Positions 1 to 11,600 of a stretch of 64,000 nucleotides of DNA are shown piece by piece; the first letter of the stretch is position 1; each line of letters starts with the position of its first letter. Under the pieces are notes generated by a model. The model ran no database searches. It saw nothing but the letters and a program-made list of their open reading frames with translations, and had not been told where the DNA came from. Source of the stretch: Euborellia annulipes (taxonomy: Eukaryota > Arthropoda > Insecta > Dermaptera > Anisolabididae); NCBI GenBank assembly GCA_023213315.1, contig JAKCPI010001710.1:1-64000 (forward strand). The letters run 5' to 3'. Position numbers and translations under genes: made by a program.

Positions 1-160
1 GGAAAATGGTGGGGGGTTTTGGCAGATGACGTCACTCGAGTCCAAGATTCCCTAGTGACAAACGCTCTGAGCGCCCATAGCTATTTGATAATTTGTGCTT
101 CACATTACACATGCTTTAATAAATCGATTTGGACATTGTTTTATCAAATTTGCTTATATT

Positions 161-378
161 GGAGGTAATTAATTGAATGTTAAATCAAATAGTTAAAAAA
201 TATATATATTATTCTAATCATAACCTTTTTTCAAAATATTCGATTTAGGCTGTTTTTTCATCTTTTTCAATCAACTTTTCATTTGTGTGTTTGTGGCGCT
301 TTCTTTACATGGATTCAAGGTAATTAATGAAATACTAAATCAATTATTTAAAATATATATTTGTTTCTAATCATTCTT
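161..378 (+). repeat. Degenerate direct duplication of about 65 bp upstream of the THAP gene
   Basis: The stretch 161-231 (ggaggtaattaattgaatg... to ...ctaatcataac) recurs in altered form at 317-378 (caaggtaattaatgaaat... to ...ctaatcattct). The second copy looks like a short intron, with a gtaatt donor at 320 and a ttttag acceptor just before 383. The first copy may therefore be a duplicated intron or promoter segment. Confidence 0.55.
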
Positions 379-382
379 TTAG

Positions 383-652
383 ATGCCTGGAATAATTTGC
401 TCAGTTGCAATTTGTAAAAATTCTTTTTATAAACAAAAGGAAGGAGAAGAAAAATTATTGTTTTTTTTCATTTCCAAAAGATGATAACCTACGAAAAGAA
501 TGGATTAGAAGAAGTTATCGAAAAGATAGTGTAAATCCAAAAACGGGAAGAATTTGCAACGTGCAAAATCTGATTTTCAAGAAGACATGCGAGCGAAAAT
601 TATGAATTTACCTCCCAAAATTCGATTAAAGCCAACAGGTAGGTAAAAAATA

Positions 653-689
<37 letters not shown>

Positions 690-1002
690 AGGCTTTTTTC
701 ACTATAGGCTATACCAATGTCCACTAAGATTCTAATTTTACTTTTTATTTTATATTATTAATATATCAATTTTTTCAGCTGTTCCATCGTTATTTTTAAA
801 ACCAAGTGATGTACCAATTCCTGAGGAATCAGCCCGATTGGCCCGAGATAAAAGAAAGGAAGAAAAAGAAATATTGGAAGATTTAATGAAGAAGGTTTCT
901 GAAACTTCAAGTCTACAAACAAATAGTTCACAGACAGAAAAAGATGAAGAAGATAAATTAGATGAAGAAAAAAAATATAACAAAGGCAGTTTAAAAAAAT
1001 AA
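383..1002 (+). pseudogene. THAP-type zinc-finger gene, two coding exons, broken by two compensating frameshifts
   Basis: THAP domains bind DNA through a C2-CH zinc site and are common in transposase-derived and regulatory proteins. The coding exons are 383-638 and 779-1002, joined by a gt-ag intron with an AT-repeat inside. Seen: MPGIICSVAIC gives the C-x4-C pair. An FPKD motif and RKEWI (the conserved Trp) follow, then RICNV with the third Cys, and LKPT|AVPSLF across the intron as the AVPTIF-like box. A Lys/Glu-rich tail ends at TAA 1000-1002. The 8-T run at 461-468 holds one T too many, moving the frame. A missing base near 565 moves it back and also destroys the expected zinc-binding His (CAA in its place). 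A short upstream non-coding exon ending at 319 is plausible. Either this is a decaying copy, or both shifts are homopolymer errors in the assembly and the gene is intact. The THAP call is firm; its status is not. Confidence 0.75.
661..686. repeat. (TA)n microsatellite in the THAP intron
   Basis: Uninterrupted TA dinucleotides lie inside the intron between the two THAP exons. Similar AT tracts occur at 3728-3747, 3827-3845 and 13501-13525. Confidence 0.9.
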
Positions 1003-1205
1003 AAAAACATAGTAAATAAAATAACTAAAATATGTATTTAAAAAATGCCCAGAAATTCCTATAATTTTAGAAAAATCATTCGTTAAATTAAGAGTTTTAC
1101 TTAGAATAAAATTTTTTAATTCTCAAAGAGTAGGTACCAATAGAATTTCTTTAATGAAAAGAAAACTTTCTGACGAGGGAAGAAAAAAATCTTAAAAAAA
1201 AGAAG

Positions 1206-1594
1206 AAAACTATTTCATAAGAAATAAATACTAATAGAATAATAGACAGGAAGAGAGGATGTCAGCCAAACAGGACAGCCCCTATCGAATAAAGATCTCA
1301 ATCCAGAAGGCGTTTCGGTTTTAATTAAATAAAGCCATCATCAGTTCTCAAGAGATTATTGGCTCCAAGGTTGGGATGCACAGAGTGTTGTTTTATATAA
1401 ACATATACAAAATTATATAAAAATATAACATTTGCACAGCCAATAATCTCTTGAGAACTGATGATGGCTTTATTTAATTAAAACCGAAACGCCTTCTGGA
1501 TTGAGATTTTTATTCGATAGGGGCTCTCCTTTTGGCTGACATCCTTTCTTCCTGTCTATTATTCTATTAATATTTATTTCTTATGAAATAGTTT
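1206..1594. repeat. Long hairpin element with hammerhead-like motif in its arms
   Basis: The arms 1206-1364 and 1438-1594 are near-perfect inverted copies about 158 bp long, separated by about 73 bp. Each arm carries a CTGATGATGG ... CCGAAACG motif next to an AT-rich segment. The word CTGATGA followed by GAAA is the conserved core of hammerhead ribozymes, which are known from Penelope-like and other retroelements. The helix here is short with a bulged T, so activity is doubtful. The flanks give no clear target-site duplication. Confidence 0.7.
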
Positions 1595-1615
1595 AGGTAG
1601 AGAGGTCATACCATC

Positions 1616-1822
1616 CTTGTTAAGGTTTTTGGCCAGGTTTTCCTTAACAACTTAAGGCGAATGTCGGGATGGCTAATGATACGTTTACTATACATTTCTA
1701 TTTTTTTCCCTTTTGTTTTGTTATTATTATATTTAAATTTGTATTGTGTTTGTTGGACCTAGCCACCGAGGATTGGTGCATCTAAGCGGGTCATAATAAA
1801 TTTATTTATTTTATTTAAAATA
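1616..1822 (+). repeat. Dispersed repeat tail, probably a LINE 3' UTR remnant
   Basis: The segment 1738-1815 (tttgtattgtgtttgttgga ... tagccaccgag ... ataaatttatttat) recurs inverted at 33,886-33,960. That marks it as an interspersed repeat. No coding capacity is seen and the T/A-rich end resembles a retroelement tail. Confidence 0.45.
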
Positions 1823-1925
1823 TGTTCCATTTTTATTTTTTTGAAATATTTAATGTTTTTTTCAGCACTAGAGAAAATAATTTTTTTTTAAATATATTAA
1901 TTAAATAATAGAAAGTAAAACAAAA

Positions 1926-2679
1926 ATGAAGACAATTCGGAAAAAAATACTTTCTACTTATATATACTTGGGGATGATTTGGTCCTTTTGGATGGAGAGA
2001 TCGGCTTGTGTGACAGTACTAAGTTCTTGGGAACTTATATTGACTGTGAACTTAGGTGGAGCTCTCACATTGATCATCTTTGTGGAAAATTGGCATCCGC
2101 GTGCTTCGCTATACGTAGGCTATGCCATATTGTTGGTTCGGAGGCTGCTAGGAATTATTATTTTGCCCACTTTCACTCTCTGATGGGCTATAACATCTTA
2201 TGCTGGGGTCAGAGTAGAGACTGGATGAGAGTGTTTATTCTTCAAAAGAGGGCTGTGAGGAATATTGTATGTGCAAATTCCGATGCACCTTGTAGGGAAA
2301 TTTTTAAGAAGTTGAAAATAATGACCTTTCCCAGTCTATATATATTTCATGCCGTCCTATATCTTAGGCAGAATTTCCCAGATTTTCCTAAGCTTTCGGA
2401 TTCCCACTCCCACAATACCAGAAATGGGAGCGATTTATTAATCCCAAAGCATAAACTTTCAATAAGTGAGAGAAATCCATACTATTTGTGTACAAAAATT
2501 TATAACAACCTGCCGGGGGACCTTAAAAATATGTTTATGTCACAGGTTTTCAGGTCGTCGCTCTCTCGCTTTCTTGTAAATAATGCCTATTATGCTGTAA
2601 AGGAATTTTGTAATATATGATGTATTTAACGAGTTCCATACATACATGTACCAGGTATGTCCCAAGGAACAAATAAAAT

Positions 2680-2710
<31 letters not shown>

Positions 2711-2712
2711 AT
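1926..2712 (+). mobile_element. 3' end of a non-LTR retrotransposon (Jockey/CR1-like), 5' truncated
   Basis: An open frame from 1979 to 2620 encodes 213 residues. It reads like the C-terminal part of a non-LTR reverse transcriptase. The region after the polymerase core has the familiar KFLGTYID ... L.W..HI...C.K... pattern, then aromatic-rich stretches, and near the end an YNNLPGDLKN motif typical of these ORFs. The frame starts upstream of its first ATG, so the coding sequence is cut off at the 5' end; this is the usual 5'-truncated insertion. It ends in a short AT-rich 3' UTR and an (ATT)n tail at 2680-2706, the tail type of several CR1/Jockey-group elements. The catalytic FADD region is absent, so this copy cannot be autonomous. 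The exact clade is uncertain. Confidence 0.8.
2676..2706. repeat. (ATT)n tail of the LINE fragment
   Basis: About nine ATT units directly follow aacaaataaaattt. This is the 3' tail of the element at 1926-2712. Another (ATT)n tract occurs at 45,336-45,362. Confidence 0.85.
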
Positions 2713-2959
2713 ATTGTCATATAGGTAAGAGAAAGTAAAAGGAAAAATTAAATATTTTAATTTAAAATTTATATTCAACTATCAAAAATGATGAAAGAAA
2801 ATTAAAATGAACAACTTTTAAATATAAATCGTAAAAAGCCAGAGAGAGATAAATACGATATGTTAAATAAGAATTCAAATTTGGGCTTCTTGATGACGAA
2901 TTCCCTCCTTCGCTCTGATTGGTCGAGCCGTATGAGACAACCTTGTCATCTATTAGCCT

Positions 2960-3430
2960 TGGCACGAATTGACAGGCAAATCAGAGAAGCTGTCAAATGG
3001 ACGACAAACTCCTTGACATTTATTCATTAAACTAATTTATAAGAGGGAAAAAATTTTATGAAATAAATTATTCTAACTTTAAAAAATGATTTAGGATAAT
3101 TTTTTATATAAATTTTTTTCTTTTAATTTATTTTTCATTATGTATATCAAAAAAAAAAAAATTAAATTCACATGTCTGTTAAAAATTCGTATTTTCTTTT
3201 TTCAAAGCAATAAAATTATTTTAAAAACAAAATTAATTTAAAAAAATTCTTACATTTTATATTTTAAAGTTAAAATAATTTATTATTTAAATTTTATTTT
3301 TCATATGGATACTGTTATATGAGATGCTGTTTCCTATCTCTTTCTCTCTCATCACTTGTCAATGAAAATAAATGGAATATTAATAAATTTCAGAGAAATT
3401 TTCAATAAATCTGATATAAATATAAAATTA
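2960..3430 (+). repeat. AT-rich dispersed repeat, copy 1 (inverted copy at about 61,690-61,990)
   Basis: Shared landmarks in the same order in both copies are cagagaagctgtcaaatgga, aaattattctaactt, cttttaatttatttttcatt, aaattcacatgt, gttaaaaattc, caaagcaataaaat and ttttcaataaatctgatata. The second copy is on the opposite strand and somewhat shorter. No open frame or clear terminal repeat was found. Confidence 0.75.
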
Positions 3431-4640
3431 GCATATTAATAAAAATTATTTCAATTATTAATTTATTTCGTTTTTAATTTTATTTTTTATATCCTCATAT
3501 ATTCCATAAAACTTAATTCCCAATTTATGTGATGACATTTCTATTTTTAATTTTGAGAGAATTTATTCACTGTTAATAATTTGCATCGTGGAGTTTTTAA
3601 ATATCTGGATAAGAAAATAAGGATATTTAATTACTTCATATGACACTTGATATTAAATGAAAATTTTAATTTTTACAATTTTTCATTTAGAATTTTTTTC
3701 AACTCTGAAACCCGTTGTTATTATGAATATATATATATATATATATAAGACACATCCCCCGGTTGTCACCGGTATAATATAATTTAATAAATAAATACAA
3801 TAAACCCTCAGCAGCCGAGAGGAAAATATATATATATATATATATTAGTGTGGTTCATATTACTATGGAAAAAACTGAAGTTTAAGCAGGAGACAAGGCC
3901 ACCCCCTAATTTAGTTCTATTTGGTAATATAAATAATTTCCCGAAATCTCAAGTTGATAGATAAATAAGAAGGCAGTGCTCATTAAGGGTACAAAAGTTA
4001 AAATAGCGTAATTTTTTAAATGTTGGTAAATAAAATAAACAAAATTGTTTACTTGTAGATACCAATATTTATTTTGTAACTTTTATATTTATATTCTGAA
4101 ATTATAGTAAATGTGTAATATTAACTGCTTAAGTAAACTGTTTATCTGGAAAAAAAAAAACAACTAATTTCCTATTATTAACACTGTACACGTATATATG
4201 TATATCAGCTTTCGTATTGTATTTATATTTCCTCCTGTTATTTTAATGTTCTTTTCTTCTATTTGTCACTCATATCAAAAATAAACCCTCAAATAGCCTG
4301 AATCAAAAAATATTAAAAAAAAAACGTTAATATATAGCAAAATTTTCAAAATTAACATAGATTGAGCACTGCTTTCCATTTGCCGTAGGATGCTGACATT
4401 TTGTGTGGTGACTATTGTTGTATGTTGGAACAAAATTAGAGGGTGGCTTGGTGTATTTAAATAAGTTCAGTTTTTTGGACCACCCTAATATATATATATA
4501 GGTTCATAACTAATCGGATAATCTGCGGATTACGAATCTAGGGTTGCTATCCAACTCGGGTTGAAATCTCACTTGCAGTAAATGTTCAAACATTGCCAAT
4601 ATCTCCTCAGTCTCTCTAATTGGATTTAATCTCTGTTGGG
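3431..4640. other. Intergenic, no gene seen
   Basis: AT-rich sequence with AT microsatellites near 3728 and 3827, a small GC hairpin (ccggttgtcaccgg) at about 3760, and a possible very decayed tRNA-derived repeat at about 4510-4600. No coding evidence. Confidence 0.5.
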
Positions 4641-4659
4641 AGATAGGAAAATATATATA

Positions 4660-4960
4660 TATAAAGGCCTATACATGACCTCCCATCCAATTACTGGTGG
4701 TTATCCCTATTTTCTTTTTTATTTTTATTCTACGAGTCTCTCGTTTTAATTCTCGATCTCCACAATGGCTACTCATTCCTCAGACTCCAATCCCTTCTGC
4801 TTGCAGTCCTCGATTATACAATCCATCCACCTTCTAATCTAACATTCCTTCCTCCTACATAATCCTTTTCTCTCGTCATTACTCGACCAACCTTTCTCGA
4901 TGCCTCTATAATCCCTGCCATTCCTTGGATCTTTTCATTCCATAAATCAAATTTTTACTG
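4660..4960 (+). promoter_or_regulatory. Candidate promoter and non-coding first exon
   Basis: A TATAAAGG box at 4660-4667 is followed by a clearly C/T-rich, less AT-rich stretch. That stretch ends at a strong donor, CTG|GTAAGTATT, at 4961. The only ATG in it (about 4765) gives a 26-codon frame that stops. This combination looks like a first exon of a plus-strand transcript, but no downstream partner exon was recognised. It could equally be a chance donor in a repeat. Confidence 0.3.
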
Positions 4961-5029
4961 GTAAGTATTAATTTTTAAAATTTTATATTCAAAATAAAAT
5001 TTAATTCCCAAAAAAAAATATTTTTCTCA

Positions 5030-5092
5030 AATCTCGGGGGAGGGGGAGGTAATTACCTCCTTTACTCCCCCCCCCCCCCATGTATCCCCCCT
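5030..5092. repeat. GC-rich repeat piece, inverted copy at 55,375-55,435
   Basis: The string aaatctcgggg ... ggtaattacctcctttac followed by a C run is matched on the other strand at 55,375-55,435. A partial match lies at 9815-9842 (aaactcggggg ... ttaatta). It appears to be the end of a dispersed element. Confidence 0.55.
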
Positions 5093-5388
5093 TGATATAG
5101 GCCTATTCAATTTAGTTTCCGATTTTCAATTTCTTGAAACTTGATTTTACTTTGGAAAATATAAAATTTTTGAGATGATTACGGAGCTACGAATTTCGTT
5201 TTTCAGTATTATTAATTTAGAAAATATAATATATTTTAATGTATTTTGGCTATAAGTCTATATATAACAAATTTAATTAATTAATTGTTAATATTTATAT
5301 AATGATTATTATTAATTAATATTCTTCAAACTTTTTAATTTTATTTTTTAATAATTTGTATAAAAAATATAAAAAAAATATGTTTTTG

Positions 5389-5993
5389 TAACAGGAGTGA
5401 ACAGGAGAATAGAATAGTAGAGGAGTGCGTTGGCGCCAAAAAAAAAAATAACCTCCTCTCTGTTTTTAATCTCCGGGTATTTGGAAATTTATCATATAAA
5501 TTATGATATATCTGATTTGTGCTGCACTCTTGTGGAAACTTTGAAAATTATAATTATAATTCTAAAAGTCTCCACAAGATAGCAGCACTAATCAGCATGA
5601 GATATCTTCTTAATTTATATGATAAATTTCCAATGATTATACCCAGACATAGGCTTAGCAGTAGCCCATTAAATTTTTCGAATGTTTGAAAAAATTTTCT
5701 TGAACCCCCCATCAAAAATTTCTGGCTACGCCTATGTCCTGGTATAATCATTGGAAATTTATCATATAAATTAAGAAGATATCTCATGCTGATTAGTGCT
5801 GCTATCTTGTGGAGACTTTTAGAATTATAATTATAATTTTCAAAGTTTCCACAAGAGTGCAGCACAAATCAGATATACATAATTTATATGATAAATTTCC
5901 AAATACCCGGAGATTAAAAACAGAGAGGAGGTTATTTTTTTTTTGGCGCCAACACACTCCTCTACTATTCTATTCTCCTGTTCACTCCTGTTA
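5389..5993. mobile_element. Foldback transposon copy 1 (TTGGCGCC family)
   Basis: Arms 5389-5642 and 5742-5993 are almost perfect reverse complements. The ends read acaggagtgaacaggagaat and its complement, each followed by a TTGGCGCCA block. Similarity of the arms continues outward to about 5325 and 6056. Each arm is itself an imperfect palindrome around cacaag ... cttgtgg. The 100-bp middle contains acataggc ... gcctatgt, a second small palindrome that looks like a nested fragment of the 'ggctacgcc' repeats. A diverged second copy lies at 58,241-58,737. No coding capacity. Confidence 0.85.
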
Positions 5994-6206
5994 CAAAGAA
6001 CATATTTTTTTTATATTTTTTATACAAATTATTAAAAAATAAAATTAAAACCTATGAATAAAAAATATATTAATAATTGCATTCCATTGATTGATTGATT
6101 ATATTAATAAATACATTTGTTATCGTCGAAAATATTTTTTTTCTAAATTAAATACAAGAAAGATTTCAAAGTTATTTTTCCGCAGATTTTAGAATATAAT
6201 ATTGCT

Positions 6207-6412
6207 GAAGTTGGTTTATTTGAGAAAGAAAAACGGTAAATGTTCAGCAATTTTTAATAGTTTACAAGGCATTATTTCCAAATATTTCGAAATTCACTGA
6301 AGAAGGGGTGCCGATACGTCTCTGAAATATTTGGAAATATTATATTGCTTTGTAAACTAATAAAAAATTCTGAAAATTTACCTACCGTCTTTCTTTCTCA
6401 AATAAAACAACC
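6207..6412. repeat. Hairpin element, arms of about 90 bp
   Basis: The sequence ttatttgagaaagaaa ... acggta ... agtttacaa ... ttccaaatatttc is repeated as its complement before 6412. The centre holds cactgaagaaggggtgccga. That centre resembles the CTGAAGA...GAAA words of the hairpins at 1206 and 47,450, but is weaker. Confidence 0.6.
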
Positions 6413-6417
6413 TCAGT

Positions 6418-6660
6418 CAGTGGCGTAGCGAGGGGGGGGGGGGGGGTCATGCCCCGGGCGCTACTCACAAAGGGGCGCCAAATGGTCCGCAAAACAAAAC
6501 ATTTTTTACCTCAAATTTAAAGCCTACCTTAAGCCTATGACTATTTATTTATTAATTTGTGAGAATATTTTACATATAATATTATATGGTTTTCGCATGG
6601 GTGGAGGGGCGCTAAAAAGGTATTGTGCCCCGGACGCGAGTTAAGCTCGCTACGCCACTG
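6418..6660. mobile_element. MITE with perfect 15-bp terminal inverted repeats
   Basis: The ends are CAGTGGCGTAGCGAG and CTCGCTACGCCACTG, 243 bp apart end to end, with a G-run just inside the left end. This terminal sequence type is widespread among non-autonomous DNA transposons of invertebrates. No target-site duplication is visible, so the superfamily is left open. Confidence 0.8.
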
Positions 6661-8400
6661 TTGATAAATTTATGAAAATACATATATTTTTGTTATTATT
6701 TATTATTAACTTATTGTACAATCAAACAAATACATTTAAAAAAGTATCAGCCTTGCAACAATTTAAATTTTTCTTTATATAAGTTTTTGTAAATCTAATC
6801 TTTATAAAAATATTATTTCTAAATTAAAATTTTTCTTTAACTCTCATTTTTTAAAAATACATTTATTATAACGAAATTAAATAGGAGATAGTGGCAGAGA
6901 CTAGTAGTTTAGTTCGAGTCAAAATAAGAAAAAATACAAAATTATAGATAGAAAAGAGGTAGATAAATTATATAAATAATAATAAAAAAGCAATGCCACC
7001 ATCGAATATTTCAAGAGCTTAATAAAAAAATCATAAAATTAACTCCAAAAAATTGTAAGCTAATATATATGAGTATGTTAACATCGGCGCCGAATTAGGA
7101 AGGGGTTCATTATTATAATATACTTAAAACATACAAAATTCTCAGGTGAATGGATTATGATATAAGAAATTTGCATTTTAAATAACAAAATAACTTAAGT
7201 TGCAACACAAATAAATAAATTCCTCTCTCTCATTTGTGAACATTTTATGTTCCTTATCAGAATATTTTTGCATTTTTCATATTTAAAATCTAAAGAATTT
7301 TTACAGATGATTTTTAATAAGAGGAATTTAGTTGCAAACGAGAATCAAAAGCGGAGGTTCTCTTAAATCGAACTTCCGAGTTCGAGCTCCTATTTCTTTC
7401 TGAAATATAAGTTTATTAAAAATACATATTGAATAAGGGTCTTGTAGAGCTTTAAAAAAAAAAAGATATATTAGGTTTGCTCGTTTCGCTTGCCATTGCA
7501 GTGTAATTTACACATTTTCCGTTGCATTCTAATTCTGTTCGTTTCATTTTTTGCACGCTAGGTGCACGTTAGCAAAACTTGCATTCTGTTCGTTTGAAAC
7601 AGCCCGGAGCAGAAAATGTAGATATTGCTGCATAATTTGACCCAATCGAAAAGCTGGTGCGAATTTCGCATGCCGAGATGACAACCTTTTGTCGTCATTT
7701 TCCCTCAATCCACCTCCATTATATTAATATAACAACAAAAAAAAGATAAGTATATTTTAGGGTTTATTTTTATTTTTTTAAATTAATTTTCTATTTTTAT
7801 TTATTTAGGGACCAACCTTATAAAAATATTCGAAACAATCCAAAATACTGAAGGTTAGGTTAGGTTATTAAGAACTCATTTTGCAAGTTCATGACTTCAA
7901 TCGAACAGAGAGAAAAAGTTGCACTTTTTGTTCTATGCAGTTTGAGTACGTTTGCACCTTTTGACCTAGAGAGCTTGCCTGGGCAGCTTTGCACTTTTTA
8001 CCATGGCAAGACAATCGAACAAACCTAATATAATCCGAATTTATAAATATATAATTCTAAATCAAGAATTAAAAGAAAGAATAGTTCCAATTGTAAATAA
8101 TCATCTATTGGATAAATATAGGCGAAATTAATAGGCCTATATATCACATGGAAAATAAAATTTCATGAATCTGAGTTCTATTTTTGCTCTAGAGATTTAT
8201 CTTTTGTTTTACTTCAATATGAATATACACGGAGAGTTAATTCTTTTAAACCTGGTATTAGATATTTAATAATTTCTTAAAAAATATAAAAATCGGCGCC
8301 TATGAATAATATCGAGTTGAAAAAAGAACACAAATGGATAAATTTTGATAAAACTAGTTCCAAATTCTATTCACTAACTCATTCTTAAAAAGATATTTAG
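6661..8400. other. Intergenic between the MITE and the LanB1 3' end, no gene seen
   Basis: AT-rich DNA with only short, low-complexity frames. A less AT-rich patch at about 7480-8020 (tgctcgtttcgcttgccattg ... gacaatcgaacaaacctaata) has partly self-complementary ends (ttaggtttgctcg / cgaacaaacctaa). It may therefore be another MITE. Confidence 0.5.
7470..8030. mobile_element. Possible MITE with TTAGGTTTGCTCG ends
   Basis: The left end ttaggtttgctcgtttcg (from 7470) and the right end tcgaacaaacctaa (to about 8030) are imperfect inverted repeats. The interior repeats cgttcg and gcac words. No coding frame. Moderate support only. Confidence 0.4.
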
Positions 8401-8415
8401 GTCCCTCTGTCCCAT

Positions 8416-8421
8416 TTTATT
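8416..8421 (-). terminator. LanB1: LanB1 polyadenylation signal AATAAA
   Basis: The minus strand reads GAAATAAAATGG about 100 bp after the LanB1 stop codon. This is a canonical AATAAA in the expected place for a short 3' UTR. Cleavage would fall near 8395-8405. Confidence 0.6.
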
Positions 8422-8520
8422 TCATACTATAAAATTACTAAGAAAAAAAAAACTCTGATATAAACAAATATTTTGGCACATGATATAAGTTCATTAGTTA
8501 ATGAATGATTGAAACTTAAA

Positions 8521-8660
8521 TTAGGATTCACAAATGCGATATCTTTCAGATTGTTTGGCGATCTCCTGAAGAGTGTTGTTCATCCTTGCAGTCAGTTCAT
8601 CAATCGATCTTGAATATTCAAGAAGTTCATTTTCATGATCATTGAAATTATTTTGCATTT
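8521..8660 (-). CDS. LanB1: LanB1 last coding exon 32
   Basis: Residues 1741-1786: [20 protein letters not shown], then [20 protein letters not shown] and ICES before TAA at 8521-8523. The Cys four residues from the C-terminus (two residues follow it) is the one that bonds to the gamma chain in trimers. Acceptor tttttcag. Confidence 0.95.
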
Positions 8661-11600
8661 CTGAAAAATTAAATTTATTTATTAATAAGACGATTGAATA
8701 TTGTGTCTTTGGGAAGAAAAGATTAAATAAAATTAAATATATCGTTCGATCACATCATATCAATATTCGAACAGTCAAATTATATCAAAATGTATATATT
8801 TATTACTTGGAATTTAGATTATTTCAAGGAGGAAATTTTAATATCTAAAGGGGGTGGGGGGGGGGGGATTATTTTATTTTATTTAAGTATAGTCAACAAA
8901 ACAATACCTTCTAGAGATTTAAGTTTGGTAGTCGAATTGAGTGACAGCTGGATGGCTTTCTCTTTCAATTTCAAAGCCTTTTCAAGTGTCAAATCAGTTT
9001 TGTATTTTGCCTCGCTTAACGAATCAGTCGTGTCCTGATAAATTTTGGCTAATTTCTCAGAATCGCGTTGTGCTTTGCTCGCTTCCTCGGCTACCCGTTG
9101 AGATTCTTCTTTTACTTTCTCAATATCAATTTTATTCTTAACTACTTTTGCTTGAAGACCATCAAGTCGAGTGTTTAGGGCTGACAAATCATTTTCTGTG
9201 TCGTTCACTTTACTTTGAGCATCGCCGTATTCACTTCGGATCTAAAATTAATAAAAAACTATTATTAAATATGACTAAGTAAATATGGAATTATATATAT
9301 CATAAAATAGGGAGGGGTCCATGAAGAATATAATTAAGGCGCTATAGGAAGCAAGCTGTTCGCATGTTTTTGCCATTAAGATGGCGTTAGGGGTCTTAAA
9401 AATTTAGCCAAAAAGCCCAATATTACGAAAATTTGCCAACAGATGGCAGGATGGTAGGACTATATTCAATCTCTTGTATTTGTTTAATTTTTGTTCATCT
9501 TTTAATAATGAATAGTTTATAAATATTATTATATATTATATATCATTTATAACAGCATAAAAATATATAAATATAGGCTTATAAGTGATTTGATAATACC
9601 AGGTTGACTAGCTTGCCATCTTTTGCAAGAGTGCTGAACTATTTGGCAATTATTTTTAAATAAATAAGAAATTTATTTTTTACTTTGGTAAAACCTATAA
9701 GGTTGGATATGAATGACACCGGGACCAGAATCCCCGGTTCCATTTTCAATTTGGGGATCGGGGTTTTTGGAGTTTTGGGAAGAAGGAGGGAGACCGCGCC
9801 CCGGGTTAAATTTTTTTTGAAACTCGGGGGGGGGGTTAATTAATGATTTTTACATTTTTAGATTAAAAAAAAAATACAATTTTTATAAGTATTTTTTTTT
9901 TGCAATTTCTATAAATATAAAAAAATTATTATTTAATTAATCTTAATTTAAAAAAAGCACTGTATTACGTAAAATGCTTACGAATTTAAATCAATTAGAA
10001 AACTTTAGAAAATCGAAAAAAATTTATTTTTATTTATTTATGATCTTTTACGCAATCAGAGGCTCCAATTTCCTATTTTTTCTAACTAAAGAAATTAACC
10101 TATTTTATATATATACAGAGAGAGAGAAAAATAAAATAGAGTAATAAATATATATACAGAAAAATAATTTTTAAAATAAAGCGGACTGGCTGTTTGAGGC
10201 ACTCACTAGTGGGCCCTGCCTGTTAGTTGGATTTTTGTGCCATATGTTAACATTGGTCAACATTTATCTATGCAAACTACGTAGAGCCTTGAATTTTTTC
10301 AACCAAAGCTCAAATAAGACTGTATATTTCTTTTAAATATCAAATATGTTAGCCTTAATCTATGCTGCGAATAAAATATTAAATAAACCTTTAATCATTA
10401 TCACATTAAATAAACCTTTAATTTTGCTTATCCTTAATTAAATTAGTCAGGCACAAATTGATCAAGGATAAATAATTTTGATTTAGCCATTTCAGCATCT
10501 CAGAGTTGCATAGTGTAAGATTTAAAAAATTTATTTCAAAATTTTCTTACTTGAGTCAAATCCTTGTTAGCAGTTTCTATATTCTTATTAACTCGTTTTA
10601 TAGCTTCTTCTGCCTTCTCTTGAGCCTCTTTCGCTTTTTCTAATGAGGAAATCACATCTTGAGCGGATTGAAAAGTTCCTTCTGCTTCTTTCCTAAAGAC
10701 AATTATAAATTAGAATAATAAATAAAGACGGGGTGAAATCAAAAAAAGTAAAAATGCGCCTCGCTTTTCTGAGTTATTTAAAGCGAGGAAATATTTTCAC
10801 TTAAATAAAACCCCTATAGAATTTTATTTGTTTCATATATGCTCACTTTTAAATAACTCAGAAAAGCGAGGCGCATTTTTTTGATTTCACCTCGACTCTG
10901 GGCAAAAGAAATGCGAAATGTTTAAGATATGAGCCCATAAAAGGAATATTAATTGAAATCTAAAACTTAATATTGTGTACTTTTAATTATTTATTTATTT
11001 AACACAAACAAGAATGTTCTGGGACGTTGTCCTATGGAACATATGTACATAATTATTTTTTTTTTTATGTGCCTTAATACGGTGTTTAATTTTTGTAATT
11101 AGAAGGGGTTGATCGATCAAGACAATGGCAATATTATTCTAGGAAGAAAAAATTCCTGCACCCGCAAAAGGAAAGAAATGTTGCAGGCATTCCACAAAAC
11201 TTTCCTTTGATTAATTCCTAAATTAATTTCCAAATTATGGGGTAGACAAAATTTTGTCATTTCTTGCCTAATTCTTTAACAATTGAAATTGAGTTTTGAA
11301 TCTTGTTTATTTATTTAAAATGACGTTGACATAAGGCCACCAGCCATTTTTGCCACCGATATATTTATATTTATAAAAATAAATGACGTCCATATTTACC
11401 TAGCCTTATCCGCTTGGTCTTTCAAAGTGTTAGCCAATGCAAGATCATCCGAGGTCTCATTGAGAATTGTATCAATATCTGTCAAAGAAACAATGGTTTG
11501 ATTGATTTTATTTGCTAAATCTGTAATTTGTCCCGGTTGTAATTTTATTTGTTTTTCTAATGTCTGAAACAAAAAAAATAAATAAATAAATAAAAAGAAA

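Noticed and set aside
4510..4640. Possible tRNA or tRNA-derived SINE (gggttgaaatctc)
   Set aside because: B box is poor and no cloverleaf can be drawn; no second copy was found.
8879..9141. Plus-strand frames opposite coding exon 31
   Set aside because: Shadows of the LanB1 coiled-coil exon.
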